The notes under the pieces: model-generated
What the model saw: the letters and a program-made list of their open reading frames with translations, nothing else
Database searches by the model: none
What the model was told of the DNA's origin: nothing
Assembly (NCBI GenBank): GCA_910579125.1
Contig: CAJTTH010000004.1
Location: 57,006 to 121,005, forward strand
DNA: 64,000 nt
Direction of reading: 5' to 3'
From: an uncultured Oscillospiraceae bacterium
GTDB lineage: Bacteria; Bacillota; Clostridia; Oscillospirales; Ruminococcaceae
Program-made: the position numbers and the translations under genes
Shown here: positions 25,202-34,249 of the stretch, piece after piece
Layout: every line of letters begins with the position of its first letter
Numbering within the stretch: the first letter of the stretch is position 1

Positions 25202-25648
25202 ATGAATATTGAGGTAACGGAAAACGTATCTGCGGTATCGTTCAACAACGTGCCGCTCAACAAGACGATAATGGAGGACACGCTCCGCACGGTCGCGGAC
25301 AGTGGCATTAACGTGGATATGATATCAATGACCGCGCCGACTTCTGAAATTTTCAGCTTCGGTTTCACGGTGAACGATGACGATATGCCGAAGCTGCTCG
25401 CGGCAGCAAAAATTCTGCGCGAAAACGGCGTAGTAGCACCGATGATAAACAGCGGCAACCGTAAGATCGTCATTAAAACGGGCGAAATGACGGAAACGGT
25501 CGGCTTCGCGGCGCGCGTTTTTGAGATACTCAACCGCCTTGAAGCTATGATACTTATGATAACGACGGGCGTTGACGAAATTTCCATGCTGATACGCGAC
25601 GCAGACGCGGACGTTGTTGTGGCGGCGTTTGAAAAGGAGTTCGCATGA
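25202..25648 (+). CDS. Free-standing ACT-domain protein (aspartokinase regulatory-domain-like)
   Basis: This 148-residue protein consists of two ACT-like units (about 5-70 and 78-148) with no catalytic domain. Segments such as LRTVADSGINVDMISMTAP and ISMLIRDADADVVVAAFEKEF resemble the C-terminal regulatory half of aspartokinase. Position behind dapB under the lysine riboswitch suggests a lysine-sensing partner for an enzyme of the pathway (inference). It overlaps the next gene in ATGA. Alternatively it could be a remnant of an aspartokinase. Confidence 0.75.
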   Translation: MNIEVTENVSAVSFNNVPLNKTIMEDTLRTVADSGINVDMISMTAPTSEIFSFGFTVNDDDMPKLLAAAKILRENGVVAPMINSGNRKIVIKTGEMTETVGFAARVFEILNRLEAMILMITTGVDEISMLIRDADADVVVAAFEKEFA

Positions 25649-26574
25649 ATTGGCTGATGATAATAGCGGCGACTGCCGAAGCAGGCACCTCCGAAACGCA
25701 CGAGCCCACGCTCGGAGACGCGGTGCAAGGTCTCGTCACAAAGCCCGAGGAGACGCTTTCGGCGTTCGGGAAATTTTTCCAAAGCATGGGTAATGCCATT
25801 CTGGCGGCAATACCGACAATAATACTCGCGGTGATCATTCTGATAGTCGGACTGATTTTGTCGAAGCTCGTGCTGGCGCTGCTTTCAAAAGGTCTTTCCA
25901 AAACAAAGCTGGAGCTTACGGTGACGAAATTCACCACGCAAATGGCGAAAATCGTGCTGTACACGCTGCTTATCACGATCGTGCTGAATATCCTCGGCAT
26001 ACCCGCGACCTCTATCGTGACCGTCATCGGCACGGCAGGCGTGGCAATCGGTCTGGCGCTGCAAAATTCACTCGCGAACGTTGCAGGCGGCTTTCTGCTG
26101 ATGATAACAAAGCCGTTCAAGATAGGCGATTACATAATCACAAACGGCGTTGAGGGAACGGTCTCGCAAATCTCGATACTGCACACGCGTCTGGATTCCG
26201 CAAGCAATCAAGCTGTATTCGTGCCGAACGGTCTCGCAATAAACGCGACTATAATCAACAATAACGGCAACGACACCCGCCGCGTCGACCTAACATTCTC
26301 CATTTCCTACAACGACGATTTTGCGACCGCACAGGGAATTATCCTCGGTCTTATCGAAAATCACCCGCTTACGCTCAAAGATGTTGAGCCGACCGTGCGT
26401 ATGAAGGAGCACGGCGAAAGCGCGATAATCATTGTGACGCGCGCATGGTGCAGCACTGCCGATTACTGGACGGTGTATTTCGACCTCACCGAGCAGGTTC
26501 GCGCCGCGTTCATCGAAAACGGCATCGAGATACCGTTTAACCAGCTCGACGTGCATGTTGTGGATAACCAATAA
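25645..26574 (+). CDS. mscS: Small-conductance mechanosensitive channel, MscS family
   Basis: This 309-residue membrane protein has an N-terminal exported or periplasmic-type segment and three membrane helices. The pore helix and following beta domain contain the family block GTAGVAIGLALQNSLANVAGGFLLMITKPFKIGDYI. It opens on hypo-osmotic shock. It is the last gene of the riboswitch operon, so its expression may be lysine-linked, possibly only because of gene arrangement. Some MscS-like proteins export amino acids, which would suit the context (inference). Confidence 0.9.
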   Translation: MNWLMIIAATAEAGTSETHEPTLGDAVQGLVTKPEETLSAFGKFFQSMGNAILAAIPTIILAVIILIVGLILSKLVLALLSKGLSKTKLELTVTKFTTQMAKIVLYTLLITIVLNILGIPATSIVTVIGTAGVAIGLALQNSLANVAGGFLLMITKPFKIGDYIITNGVEGTVSQISILHTRLDSASNQAVFVPNGLAINATIINNNGNDTRRVDLTFSISYNDDFATAQGIILGLIENHPLTLKDVEPTVRMKEHGESAIIIVTRAWCSTADYWTVYFDLTEQVRAAFIENGIEIPFNQLDVHVVDNQ

Positions 26575-26606
26575 AAAATTCGGCAGCAAAAAACTGCCGA
26601 ATTTTT
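26574..26606. terminator. Bidirectional terminator between mscS and a convergent lipoprotein gene
   Basis: AAATTCGGCAG (26576-26586) and CTGCCGAATTT (26594-26604) form an eleven-base perfect stem with A- and T-tracts on both sides. Confidence 0.88.
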
Positions 26607-27484
26607 TATAGCAGCTCAACGCTCTTCAGCTCGCCGAAAAAAAGCGGAAAGCTGCTGCAGCCTGTGCGGATATCCCCGATAACGGCGCGGACTTTAACGT
26701 TTGTGTCACCGCTCTTCAAGCCGCTCATATCGGCGTTTATTCCACCGAGATAGCCGAGATCAAACCTCGCGGTCTCGCTGTAATATCCGTTGCCGAGTAT
26801 GGGCGCGTGCGATATCCCGACCTTGTCCGCGTATTGACAGATCGCCGACGGCAGCGGACAATCTATCGGCAGCAGGCTCACCTTTCCTTCCTCATACAGC
26901 GGATTTTCGACAATGCTGAGATAACCGGTGACCGTCAGCTCACCATCATAATAAATTCCCGAGGAACTCAGATAGCTGCCGTACCCGGCAAACTCGCCGT
27001 CGGGCGAGAACACGGTCTCCGCCGCCCTCACGGTCAACTCCCCTACCCTGTCGCCGACACGCAGACGGCGGTATTCGGTTGACGGCGGAAGCTCCTTACC
27101 GATATATACGCCGTCCTCGAACATATCAGGATTGTCTATCGCGTTCACATTTATGCGAGAATCGTGAACGTAGGCAAAGCCCTCGCAGACAACCGAAGCG
27201 AACGTGCTCTCGTCAAGCTCGTCGACCGATATTTCCCGCTCGCCGAGATCGCCCTGCGGATCGCGAACCGTTACAGTCGTGATCTCCGAGGTGTAAACAG
27301 GCACGCCGTCCGCGCCGACAAGAAAAGTTTTTTCGCCCGTCGGCTCGTCCGAGCTGTCGGGCTTAGTGCTTTGCTCTGCTGTGCTCTGCTCCAAAACGAT
27401 TTGAGAGCTGTCCGAAACGTCCTCTTTTGAGCAGCCCGTGAATAATAATGCCGCTGTTGTAAAAAGTATAAAAGATTTTTTCAT
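26606..27484 (-). CDS. Secreted lipoprotein of unknown function
   Basis: This 292-residue protein has a lipoprotein signal (KKSFILFTTAALLFTGC) and a Ser/Thr/Asp/Glu-rich linker up to about residue 50, then a mainly beta domain of no family I recognise. It contains phrases like RVGDRVGELTVRAAETVF and GELTVTGYLSIVENP, compatible with an extracellular beta-sandwich. It stands alone between a shared terminator and cysK, 70 bases downstream of cysK on the same strand. Confidence 0.75.
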   Translation of the reverse strand: MKKSFILFTTAALLFTGCSKEDVSDSSQIVLEQSTAEQSTKPDSSDEPTGEKTFLVGADGVPVYTSEITTVTVRDPQGDLGEREISVDELDESTFASVVCEGFAYVHDSRINVNAIDNPDMFEDGVYIGKELPPSTEYRRLRVGDRVGELTVRAAETVFSPDGEFAGYGSYLSSSGIYYDGELTVTGYLSIVENPLYEEGKVSLLPIDCPLPSAICQYADKVGISHAPILGNGYYSETARFDLGYLGGINADMSGLKSGDTNVKVRAVIGDIRTGCSSFPLFFGELKSVELL

Positions 27485-27554
27485 AATTATTCCCCCTCAT
27501 ATATAAATAACAAAAAAATAAAAGAAACTTACAGTCTGCAAAAGAATTTATTTA

Positions 27555-28481
27555 TTATGAGAACATTGCGGTCGAGAGGTAGCGCTCGCCCGTGTCGGGG
27601 AGCAGCACAACGATGTTCTTGCCCTTGTTTTCGGGGCGCTCGGCAAGCTCGATCGCCGCCCACAGTGCCGCACCCGAGCTTATCCCGACGAGAACGCCCT
27701 CGGTGCGCGCCATAAGCCGTCCCGTCTCGAACGCGTCCTCGTTGTCAACTGGGATTATCTCGTCGTAGATTTTCGTGTCGAGTATTTCGGGAACAAAGCC
27801 CGCTCCTATTCCCTGTATCTTGTGAGCGCCCGCTTGTCCTCCCGAAAGAACAGCGCTTGATTTCGGCTCCGCGGCGACTATCTTCACGGCAGGTTTCTTC
27901 GACTTCAGCAGTCTGCCTACGCCCGTTATCGTGCCGCCCGTACCTACTCCCGCAACAAAAAAATCCACCTTACCGTCCGTGTCCTCCCATATCTCAACAC
28001 CCGTCGTCCGCTCGTGAGCAGCGGGGTTTACGGGGTTCACGAACTGCCCCGCAATAAAGCTGTCGGGTATTTCCTTTGCAAGCTCCTCCGCTTTGGCTAT
28101 CGCGCCTTTCATACCCTTTGCGCCGTCCGTAAGAACTACCTCCGCGCCATACGCCTTCATAAGGTTGCGGCGCTCTATGCTCATGGTTTCGGGCATTGTG
28201 ATAATTATCCGATAGCCCTTTGCCGCCGCTATCGCCGACAAGCCTATGCCCGTGTTGCCGCTTGTAGGCTCGATGATAACGCTGCCCTCCTTCAAAACGC
28301 CGCGCTGCTCCGCGTCCTTGATCATAGCGCGCGCGACCCTGTCTTTGACGCTGCCGCCGGGGTTGAAAAGCTCCAGCTTCGCGAATATCTTCGCTTGCAA
28401 GCCCTTGCTTTCCTCAATTCGCGTAAGCTCCATAAGCGGCGTTCTTCCGACCAGCTCCGTCACCGATTTGTAAATGTTCAT
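27555..28481 (-). CDS. cysK: Cysteine synthase A (O-acetylserine sulfhydrylase)
   Basis: This 308-residue PLP enzyme has the PLP lysine at 46 ([11 protein letters not shown]), the substrate loop [15 protein letters not shown] and the glycine-rich phosphate site [13 protein letters not shown]. It makes cysteine from O-acetylserine and sulfide. It has a consensus promoter and a short leader with no T-box or riboswitch visible. Confidence 0.95.
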   Translation of the reverse strand: MNIYKSVTELVGRTPLMELTRIEESKGLQAKIFAKLELFNPGGSVKDRVARAMIKDAEQRGVLKEGSVIIEPTSGNTGIGLSAIAAAKGYRIIITMPETMSIERRNLMKAYGAEVVLTDGAKGMKGAIAKAEELAKEIPDSFIAGQFVNPVNPAAHERTTGVEIWEDTDGKVDFFVAGVGTGGTITGVGRLLKSKKPAVKIVAAEPKSSAVLSGGQAGAHKIQGIGAGFVPEILDTKIYDEIIPVDNEDAFETGRLMARTEGVLVGISSGAALWAAIELAERPENKGKNIVVLLPDTGERYLSTAMFS

Positions 28482-28512
28482 TATGTTAACCTCCGATTTC
28501 TTTTGTAGGTTT

Positions 28513-28541
28513 ATTATAGCATATTATTCCTATATTGTCAA
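28513..28541 (-). promoter_or_regulatory. Promoter of cysK
   Basis: Minus-strand TTGACA (28541-28536) and TATAAT (28518-28513) are 17 bases apart, a perfect consensus, about 32 bases from the start codon. Confidence 0.8.
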
Positions 28542-28635
28542 TAGGCTTTGAATCCGCCGAAAAAAATCTTCCATGGGAAAATAACCGCTGATTTTTGTCA
28601 ATAATAAATTATAGCAGATATTACAGAATTGTAAG

Positions 28636-28664
28636 TTGACATTTGCGCCAAAATATGTTAAACT
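28636..28664 (+). promoter_or_regulatory. Upstream sigma-A promoter of the AI-2E-family gene
   Basis: TTGACA (28636-28641) and TAAACT (28659-28664) are 17 bases apart. Transcription from here would start about 120 bases upstream of the gene and run through the Pho-box-like array, so this may be a second, basal promoter. Confidence 0.5.
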
Positions 28665-28703
28665 GTATATAAGGAAATTTTTTGGGCATGTGGCAGGAAA
28701 ATC

Positions 28704-28742
28704 TTAACTCAAACTTAACCTTTTCTTTACCCGAACTTTACC
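28704..28742 (+). promoter_or_regulatory. Pho-box-like array: four direct hexamers at 11-base spacing
   Basis: TTAACT (28704), TTAACC (28715), TTTACC (28726) and TTTACC (28737) recur every 11 bases with five-base spacers. A TATAAT at 28752-28757 starts nine bases after the last repeat, with no -35 element. This is the geometry of PhoB/PhoP-activated promoters. The OmpR-type regulator at 32101 is a natural candidate, by proximity only. Confidence 0.6.
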
Positions 28743-28789
28743 GAAATGTGCTATAATAGAATAAATCCTTTTGGAGAAAGCGTGAGTTT

Positions 28790-30280
28790 ATGAAAGTTAA
28801 TTGGAATAAGAAATACACCACAATAGCCGTTTACGCGCTTGCCGTGATAGCTTTGTCCGTGCTTTTCGTGGTGTTCGTGTTCAAGTTCGACAGTTTTGCC
28901 AAGACCTTTTCGTGGGTAGGCGGAGTCGCCGCGCCGATAATCTGCGGCATCGTTATCGCTTATGTACTCAATCCGCTGATGATGTACCTTGAGAACAAGG
29001 TATTCCGCCGCATAAAGGAAAAAGCGCCGCCCGAGGAAAATATCGTAATGCGCAAGCTGCACAATTCCGCGGTAGGTGACAGCGTCGTGGTGAAAACTCT
29101 CGAAAAGCACAGCGCCTCTATGGAGAAAAAAGTGCAAAGCCGCCGCAAAATAGCGCGTATCCTTTCGCTTGTGACGACGTATGTCATCATTATCGCGCTG
29201 ATAGCGGGAATTGCCGTCGCGGTGTTCCCGAGCGTGGCAAACAGCGTTATTGACCTCGCAGAGCAGATGCCGGGGTACATCTCGATACTCGAGGTGTGGG
29301 TAAACAAGATGTTCGAGGACTATCCCGACGTCGCGAAATTCATATCAACGGAGGTTCACAACTTCGCCGAGCTGGTCAACAAACTCGCCGAATCCATACA
29401 GCCGATAGCGGGCGACGTTATCAGCAACGTCTCCGAGGGGCTGATAAAATTCCTCGGCTCGCTGTTCGTAGGGTTGAAGAATTTCCTTATCGGCTTTATT
29501 ATCGCAATTTATCTGCTGTACAGCAAGGAACGCTTGCTCGCGCAGTGCAAGAAGATAATTTTCGCGTTCTTCAAGGCGGACAAGTGCGAGACGTTCTTCA
29601 ACGGCTGCGCACGCAGCAACGACATCTTCAAGAAGTACATCATCTCCAACCTTGTGGATTCGATGATAATCTTCGTTTTTATGGTTATCGGAATGTTCGC
29701 CATGGGTATGCCGTATCAGATGCTTATCGCGGTGGTTTGCGCGGTGACTAACCTTATCCCGTTCTTCGGACCGTTCCTCGGCGCTATACCGTGCGGACTG
29801 CTTATTCTGCTCGTCGACCCGATAAAGGTCATCTGGTTCGGTATTTTCGTGCTGGTTTTACAGCAGATCGACGGCAACGTCATTAAGCCGTTCCTTTTCG
29901 GCGAGACTATGGGGCTGCCCGCTATCTGGGTGCTTATTTCGATAATCATCGGCGGCGGTCTGTTCGGCATTCCCGGAATGCTGCTCGGCGCGCCCGTTTT
30001 TGCGGTGTTCTATATGCTGTTCGCCGAATTTGTTACCACAAAGCTCGAAAAGAAGAGCCTCCCCGGCGACACCGAAATTTATACCGGTTCTGTCGAACAC
30101 TTCACCGAGGAATATATTCCCAAACCGCCCGAAAGCGCTCCGACCAAGCCCTCCACGGACCCCCCCGCTCCCATGTCCCCCAAGACGAATTACGGCAGGC
30201 AGCCGCAGAAATCGGGCGGCAAGCCGCAAACGCAAAACAACGCAAAGCCGCAAAGCAGCGGAAACCGCAAAAAGAAATAG
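28790..30280 (+). CDS. AI-2E family (DUF20) membrane transporter
   Basis: This 496-residue membrane protein has two N-terminal membrane segments, a central extracytoplasmic helical region (about 170-230) and five or six C-terminal segments. The family motif is visible in AVTNLIPFFGPFLGAIPCGLL. A Pro/Ser/Lys-rich tail of about 60 residues follows (SAPTKPSTDPPAPMS...) and is likely disordered. Members have been linked to AI-2 export, sodium/proton exchange or general efflux, so the substrate is open. The Pho-box-like promoter hints at a phosphate link. Confidence 0.88.
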   Translation: MKVNWNKKYTTIAVYALAVIALSVLFVVFVFKFDSFAKTFSWVGGVAAPIICGIVIAYVLNPLMMYLENKVFRRIKEKAPPEENIVMRKLHNSAVGDSVVVKTLEKHSASMEKKVQSRRKIARILSLVTTYVIIIALIAGIAVAVFPSVANSVIDLAEQMPGYISILEVWVNKMFEDYPDVAKFISTEVHNFAELVNKLAESIQPIAGDVISNVSEGLIKFLGSLFVGLKNFLIGFIIAIYLLYSKERLLAQCKKIIFAFFKADKCETFFNGCARSNDIFKKYIISNLVDSMIIFVFMVIGMFAMGMPYQMLIAVVCAVTNLIPFFGPFLGAIPCGLLILLVDPIKVIWFGIFVLVLQQIDGNVIKPFLFGETMGLPAIWVLISIIIGGGLFGIPGMLLGAPVFAVFYMLFAEFVTTKLEKKSLPGDTEIYTGSVEHFTEEYIPKPPESAPTKPSTDPPAPMSPKTNYGRQPQKSGGKPQTQNNAKPQSSGNRKKK

Positions 30281-30286
30281 TAGCTG

Positions 30287-30325
30287 CTCCCCTTGTCCGA
30301 TCAGACGCGGACAAGGGGAGTTTTA
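30287..30325 (+). terminator. Terminator after the AI-2E-family gene
   Basis: CTCCCCTTGTCCG (30287-30299) and CGGACAAGGGGAG (30308-30320) form a perfect thirteen-base stem followed by TTTTAT. Confidence 0.9.
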
Positions 30326-30389
30326 TATTGAAAACTGTTTCACGGTGCAAAAGGTTAATTGTAGTTCGGTTTATTTTAATGTGGGCTGT

Positions 30390-30560
30390 ACGGGGTATTA
30401 AGCGGGCTACACTATGGATTTCTTTTGCTGTCATGTGGTTTCATTTTTTTAATTTTTTGTCCTCTCGGAACCATGCGTCAACACAAAAAATCAGAGAAAC
30501 AAAACCACAAGCGACAACAGAAAAATCAAAGACATAGCCCTCTCCCCATGCGGCAGCGCC
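30390..30560. repeat. MITE-like long inverted repeat, copy A
   Basis: A left arm of about 55 bases (30412-30466) and a right arm of about 60 (30477-30537) are imperfect complements, forming one long AT-rich hairpin with a short loop. Arm consensus includes TGTGGTTT, ATTTTTTGT and CAACACAAAAAA, all shared with the larger element at 40935-41192. Outer flanks (CGGGG... and ...CCCATGCGGCA) also match. No ORF is present. The remaining gap 30561-30720 is AT-rich and carries the TATAAT of the next gene near 30651. Confidence 0.7.
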
Positions 30561-30720
30561 TTAACAGAATAAATCCTTTTCCGCAAAATAAATGAAAATT
30601 TCGGAAAAATGCAAAAAAGGGCTTTTATTATTTGAAAAAATATGTTATAATATGTAGAGTATTATTTTTAACCCCAACCTGTTGTGCTTTGAGATGGGCA
30701 CTTCACAATCGGAGGATAAT

Positions 30721-32058
30721 GTGAAAATAAAATTATTAGCGGTTTTATTGCTGTGTGCGCTGCTGTGCGGGTGCTCTGCGGCAGTCTCAGTGGAGAATCT
30801 GCTTACCCCGCCAAAGCTGCTGGCGGAGCAAAACGAAATATATCAGGAGCTTATCGCGAGCGTAGGTCAGGGTGTTAAGCTGAAATACCCGCGAAGCGGC
30901 GATTACCGTTCGGCGTTCGTACTGCATAATATCGACGACGAGCCCGGTGACGAGGCTATGGTGTTCTACGAGAGCAAAAACGTCCAGTCGGGCGAGAGCG
31001 CGCTGCGGCTGAAATTCCTCGACCGCATCAACGATAAATGGCAGGCAGTGTACGATATGTCCTGCGCGGGCGGCGAAATCGACAGCATCAGCTTCGCGAA
31101 CCTCGGCAGCACGCAGCTCACGGACATTATTATCTGCTATACGCTGTTGAACGCGACCGAAAAGGCACTTACAGTGCTGAATTATGTTGACCAGATACCC
31201 GTGGAGATACATTCCTCGGCGTATACCTGTATGGAGGTCGTAGACCTTAACGAGGACGGTCTCGACGAGCTCGTCACCGTGAACGTCAACAAGGCGACGA
31301 TGATGTCGTCGGCGGCGATGTTCACCAACGGCGAAAACGGCTTCGAGAAGCTGTCGGAGACCCCGTTATACGGCGGCACTGCGGATTATCTGCGCGTCAC
31401 CAAAGGACAGCTCGACGAGGACACGACGGCATTGTTCTTCGATTACTCGAACGGCAGCCAGCAGTCGGGAACAAACGTGCTGTACTGCTACGGAAACCGT
31501 CTCGTCTGCCCCGACAACATAGGACCGAACGCCGCCGCGGGAATAATCTCGCGGCAGGTCAACGATTATATGGCGGAGATCTACAGCTACGATATCGACG
31601 GCGACGGATTTATCGAGATACCGTCAACCACGCCGCTGCCGGGCTACGAAACGCTCACGCGCCCCGAGCAGCTCTGCGCGGTGCAGTGGTATACGGTTCG
31701 CGACGACAATTTTATTCTCGAGAACAACAGCTATTTTTCGGGGAAATTCCGCTTCGCGCTGCTGCTTCCTAACCGTTGGTGGGGAGTGGTCACGGCGGTC
31801 ACGGATTTCGCGAATAACGAGATAATTTTTATTTCGTACGACCCCGGCACGGGGCTTGAGGTCAACGAAAAAACGGAGCTTATGCGCATACGCTCCGTGC
31901 CCAAGGACGACCCCAAGGCGCTTGAAGATGCAAAGTCGCTCAAGCTGCTCGGCGAAAGCGCGGATACCGCGTTTTACTGCATCGAATCCACGGGCTACAA
32001 GGCGGGCAAGCTGGCGCTTACGGAGAGCGAGCTCAAAGCCAGCTTCATTATTCTGTAA
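30721..32058 (+). CDS. Lipoprotein with acidic calcium-loop-like repeats, unknown function
   Basis: The GTG at 30721 behind GGAGG gives a 445-residue protein with a lipoprotein signal (LLAVLLLCALLCGC). Two loops, VVDLNEDGLDELVTV and YSYDIDGDGFIEI, resemble the Dx[DN]xDG calcium loops of FG-GAP/VCBS beta-propeller repeats, suggesting an extracellular propeller. It lies directly before a two-component system in the same direction, which suggests it may be a sensor accessory or a target (inference). No named family recognised. Confidence 0.78.
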   Translation: MKIKLLAVLLLCALLCGCSAAVSVENLLTPPKLLAEQNEIYQELIASVGQGVKLKYPRSGDYRSAFVLHNIDDEPGDEAMVFYESKNVQSGESALRLKFLDRINDKWQAVYDMSCAGGEIDSISFANLGSTQLTDIIICYTLLNATEKALTVLNYVDQIPVEIHSSAYTCMEVVDLNEDGLDELVTVNVNKATMMSSAAMFTNGENGFEKLSETPLYGGTADYLRVTKGQLDEDTTALFFDYSNGSQQSGTNVLYCYGNRLVCPDNIGPNAAAGIISRQVNDYMAEIYSYDIDGDGFIEIPSTTPLPGYETLTRPEQLCAVQWYTVRDDNFILENNSYFSGKFRFALLLPNRWWGVVTAVTDFANNEIIFISYDPGTGLEVNEKTELMRIRSVPKDDPKALEDAKSLKLLGESADTAFYCIESTGYKAGKLALTESELKASFIIL

Positions 32059-32100
32059 ACGGCGGAAGCGCGTTTGTGCTTTCGGCTTTAAGGAGATATT

Positions 32101-32796
32101 ATGAAACGCATTCTGGTTGTTGAGGACGAAAACGATATACGCGATTTTGTGGTGATAAACCTCCGCCGAGCGGGCTACGACGTTACGGACGTGGCAAGCG
32201 GCGAGGATGCGGCGGCGGAATACGAGCGTCAAGGCGGAAACTTCGACGTCGCGCTGCTGGATATTATGATGCCGGGAATGGACGGCTTCGCGCTTTGCCG
32301 TTGGATACGCGAGCAGAGCGGCGATATCGGGATAATAATGCTGTCGGCGAAATCGCAGGAAATGGATAAGGTCAACTGCCTGATGATAGGCGCGGACGAT
32401 TACGTCACGAAGCCGTTTTCGCCGTCGGAGCTGGTGGCGAGAGTGGACGCGATATACCGCCGCGTGAGCATAAACCGCGCGCGCCGCGAGGAGCCCAAGG
32501 TGATAAGCTCTGGTCCGTTTACACTGGACTATCAGAGCAGAATGCTGTACAGTCACGGCAAGCCCGTTGATTTAACGCAGATAGAGTACCATATACTGGA
32601 ATTTCTGATGAAAAACAGAAACTCGCCCGTTGACAGAATGTCGATACTGCGGCATATCTGGGGCGATTCTTACGTTGGCGAGGATAAGGTGATAGACGTG
32701 AACATACGGCGGCTCCGCATGAAGATAGAGGAGGATCCGTCAACGCCGAAGTACATTCAGACAGTATGGGGATTCGGGTACAAGTGGAACGGCTGA
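32101..32796 (+). CDS. OmpR/PhoB-family response regulator
   Basis: This 231-residue protein has a receiver domain with the phospho-acceptor D54 (ALLDIMMPGMDGF) and K104 (YVTKPFSPSE). A C-terminal winged helix ends in VIDVNIRRLRMKIEEDPSTP and VWGFGYKW. It is a DNA-binding transcription factor activated by the kinase encoded four bases downstream. OmpR-type regulators bind tandem direct repeats, so the 11-base array at 28704 is a plausible target. Confidence 0.94.
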   Translation: MKRILVVEDENDIRDFVVINLRRAGYDVTDVASGEDAAAEYERQGGNFDVALLDIMMPGMDGFALCRWIREQSGDIGIIMLSAKSQEMDKVNCLMIGADDYVTKPFSPSELVARVDAIYRRVSINRARREEPKVISSGPFTLDYQSRMLYSHGKPVDLTQIEYHILEFLMKNRNSPVDRMSILRHIWGDSYVGEDKVIDVNIRRLRMKIEEDPSTPKYIQTVWGFGYKWNG

Positions 32797-32800
32797 GCTT

Positions 32801-34249
32801 ATGGAAAATCTGAAAACATTAAGGCAGCGTATGGGCAGACGCTCTATCGCTACGCGCTGGATGATGAATACGCTGTCCGTCGTGACGCTGCTGCTCGTCG
32901 TGGCGAATTTGTGTGTCTACTACTTCACCAAGCAATACTACTACGGCTCGGCAGAGAGCTACGTCATCTCAGAGGCGAACGCCTCGGAAATGGTTCTGGT
33001 GCGGCTTTATGAGGACTTGTCGACCAACTTCTCGACGGAGGTGCGGCACATCATCGAAAACTTCGAGAAGAAGGATCAGATGGAAATGATGTCCATAAAC
33101 CGCGCGGGTGAGGTGACGCTCTCGTCGAGCGGGTTTTCACCCGACAAAACCTACTATATGCCCGATTACGAAGCGGCGCTTAAAGACGAAAACGGCATGG
33201 GCGTGTTTATGGGGCGCGACGGCGGCGAGAATATCCTCGCGGTGACGATAGTGCTCACCACCTCGAGCAGCAGCGTAAGCGCGCTGAGGTTCGTGACCTC
33301 GCTTACGTTCGTGGATAATCAGCTTTCGGGGATAATGTTTGCGGCGCTGATGATAAGCGCGGTCATTCTGCTTATCGTGGTGCTTACGGGGTTGTATTTC
33401 GTCAAGTCGATATGCGTGCCGTTGGTGCAGATAAGCTCGACGGCGAAAAAACTCGCGAAAGGCGACTTCTCGGAGCGTCTGCCGATAGTCTCTAACGACG
33501 AGATAGGGCAGCTCTCCCGCGCGTTCAACGAAATGGCGGACGGTCTGGAGAACGCCGAGCAGATAAAAAACGACTTCATAAGCTCGGTCTCGCATGAACT
33601 TCGCACGCCGCTCACTGCGATAAAGGGCTGGGGCGAAACGCTCAATCTGGGCTACGACCCCGAGACGTTCACAAAGGGTATGAAGGTCATCACGGGGGAA
33701 ACGCAGCGGCTGGAACGCATGGTCGAGGAGCTGCTGGATTTCTCGCGCATACAGAGCGGTCACTTTACGCTGCAGATGACGACGATAGACGTTATCGCGG
33801 AGCTTGAGGACGCGCTGCTGATATACATCGACAAGGCGAAAAAAGAGGGTATAGCGCTCACCTACAACGAGCCTGAGTTCCTATGCGCGGTCATCGGCGA
33901 TAAAAACAGGCTGCGGCAGGTGTTTATAAACATAATCGACAACGCACTGAAATACACCGAAACGGGCGGCGCGATAGACATTCTCGCGGAGAAAAACGAC
34001 AGCTCGGTGGTAATATCGGTGACGGATTCGGGCGCGGGTATCGCTCCCGAGGACCTGCCAAAGGTCAAGCAGAAGTTCTACAAGGCTAACAGCACCAAGC
34101 ACGGCTCGGGAATAGGTCTCGCCGTGGCGGACGAGATAATCACCATGCACGGCGGTCTTCTCGAGGTGGAGAGCGAGTTGGGGTATGGAACTACGGTAAC
34201 AATAACGCTGCCGCTTGCTCCCAAAAAGGAAAGGTCAGAAGATGAGTAA
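32801..34249 (+). CDS. Membrane sensor histidine kinase
   Basis: This 482-residue kinase has membrane segments at about 22-42 and 178-201 with an extracytoplasmic sensor of about 135 residues between. A HAMP domain (202-255), the phospho-acceptor H265 (SSVSHELRTPLTAIKGW) and a HATPase domain with N-box QVFINIIDNALKY, G1 VTDSGAGI and G2 GSGIGLAVADEI follow. It phosphorylates the adjacent regulator. The signal is unknown; the architecture resembles PhoR/WalK-type kinases. Confidence 0.94.
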   Translation: MENLKTLRQRMGRRSIATRWMMNTLSVVTLLLVVANLCVYYFTKQYYYGSAESYVISEANASEMVLVRLYEDLSTNFSTEVRHIIENFEKKDQMEMMSINRAGEVTLSSSGFSPDKTYYMPDYEAALKDENGMGVFMGRDGGENILAVTIVLTTSSSSVSALRFVTSLTFVDNQLSGIMFAALMISAVILLIVVLTGLYFVKSICVPLVQISSTAKKLAKGDFSERLPIVSNDEIGQLSRAFNEMADGLENAEQIKNDFISSVSHELRTPLTAIKGWGETLNLGYDPETFTKGMKVITGETQRLERMVEELLDFSRIQSGHFTLQMTTIDVIAELEDALLIYIDKAKKEGIALTYNEPEFLCAVIGDKNRLRQVFINIIDNALKYTETGGAIDILAEKNDSSVVISVTDSGAGIAPEDLPKVKQKFYKANSTKHGSGIGLAVADEIITMHGGLLEVESELGYGTTVTITLPLAPKKERSEDE

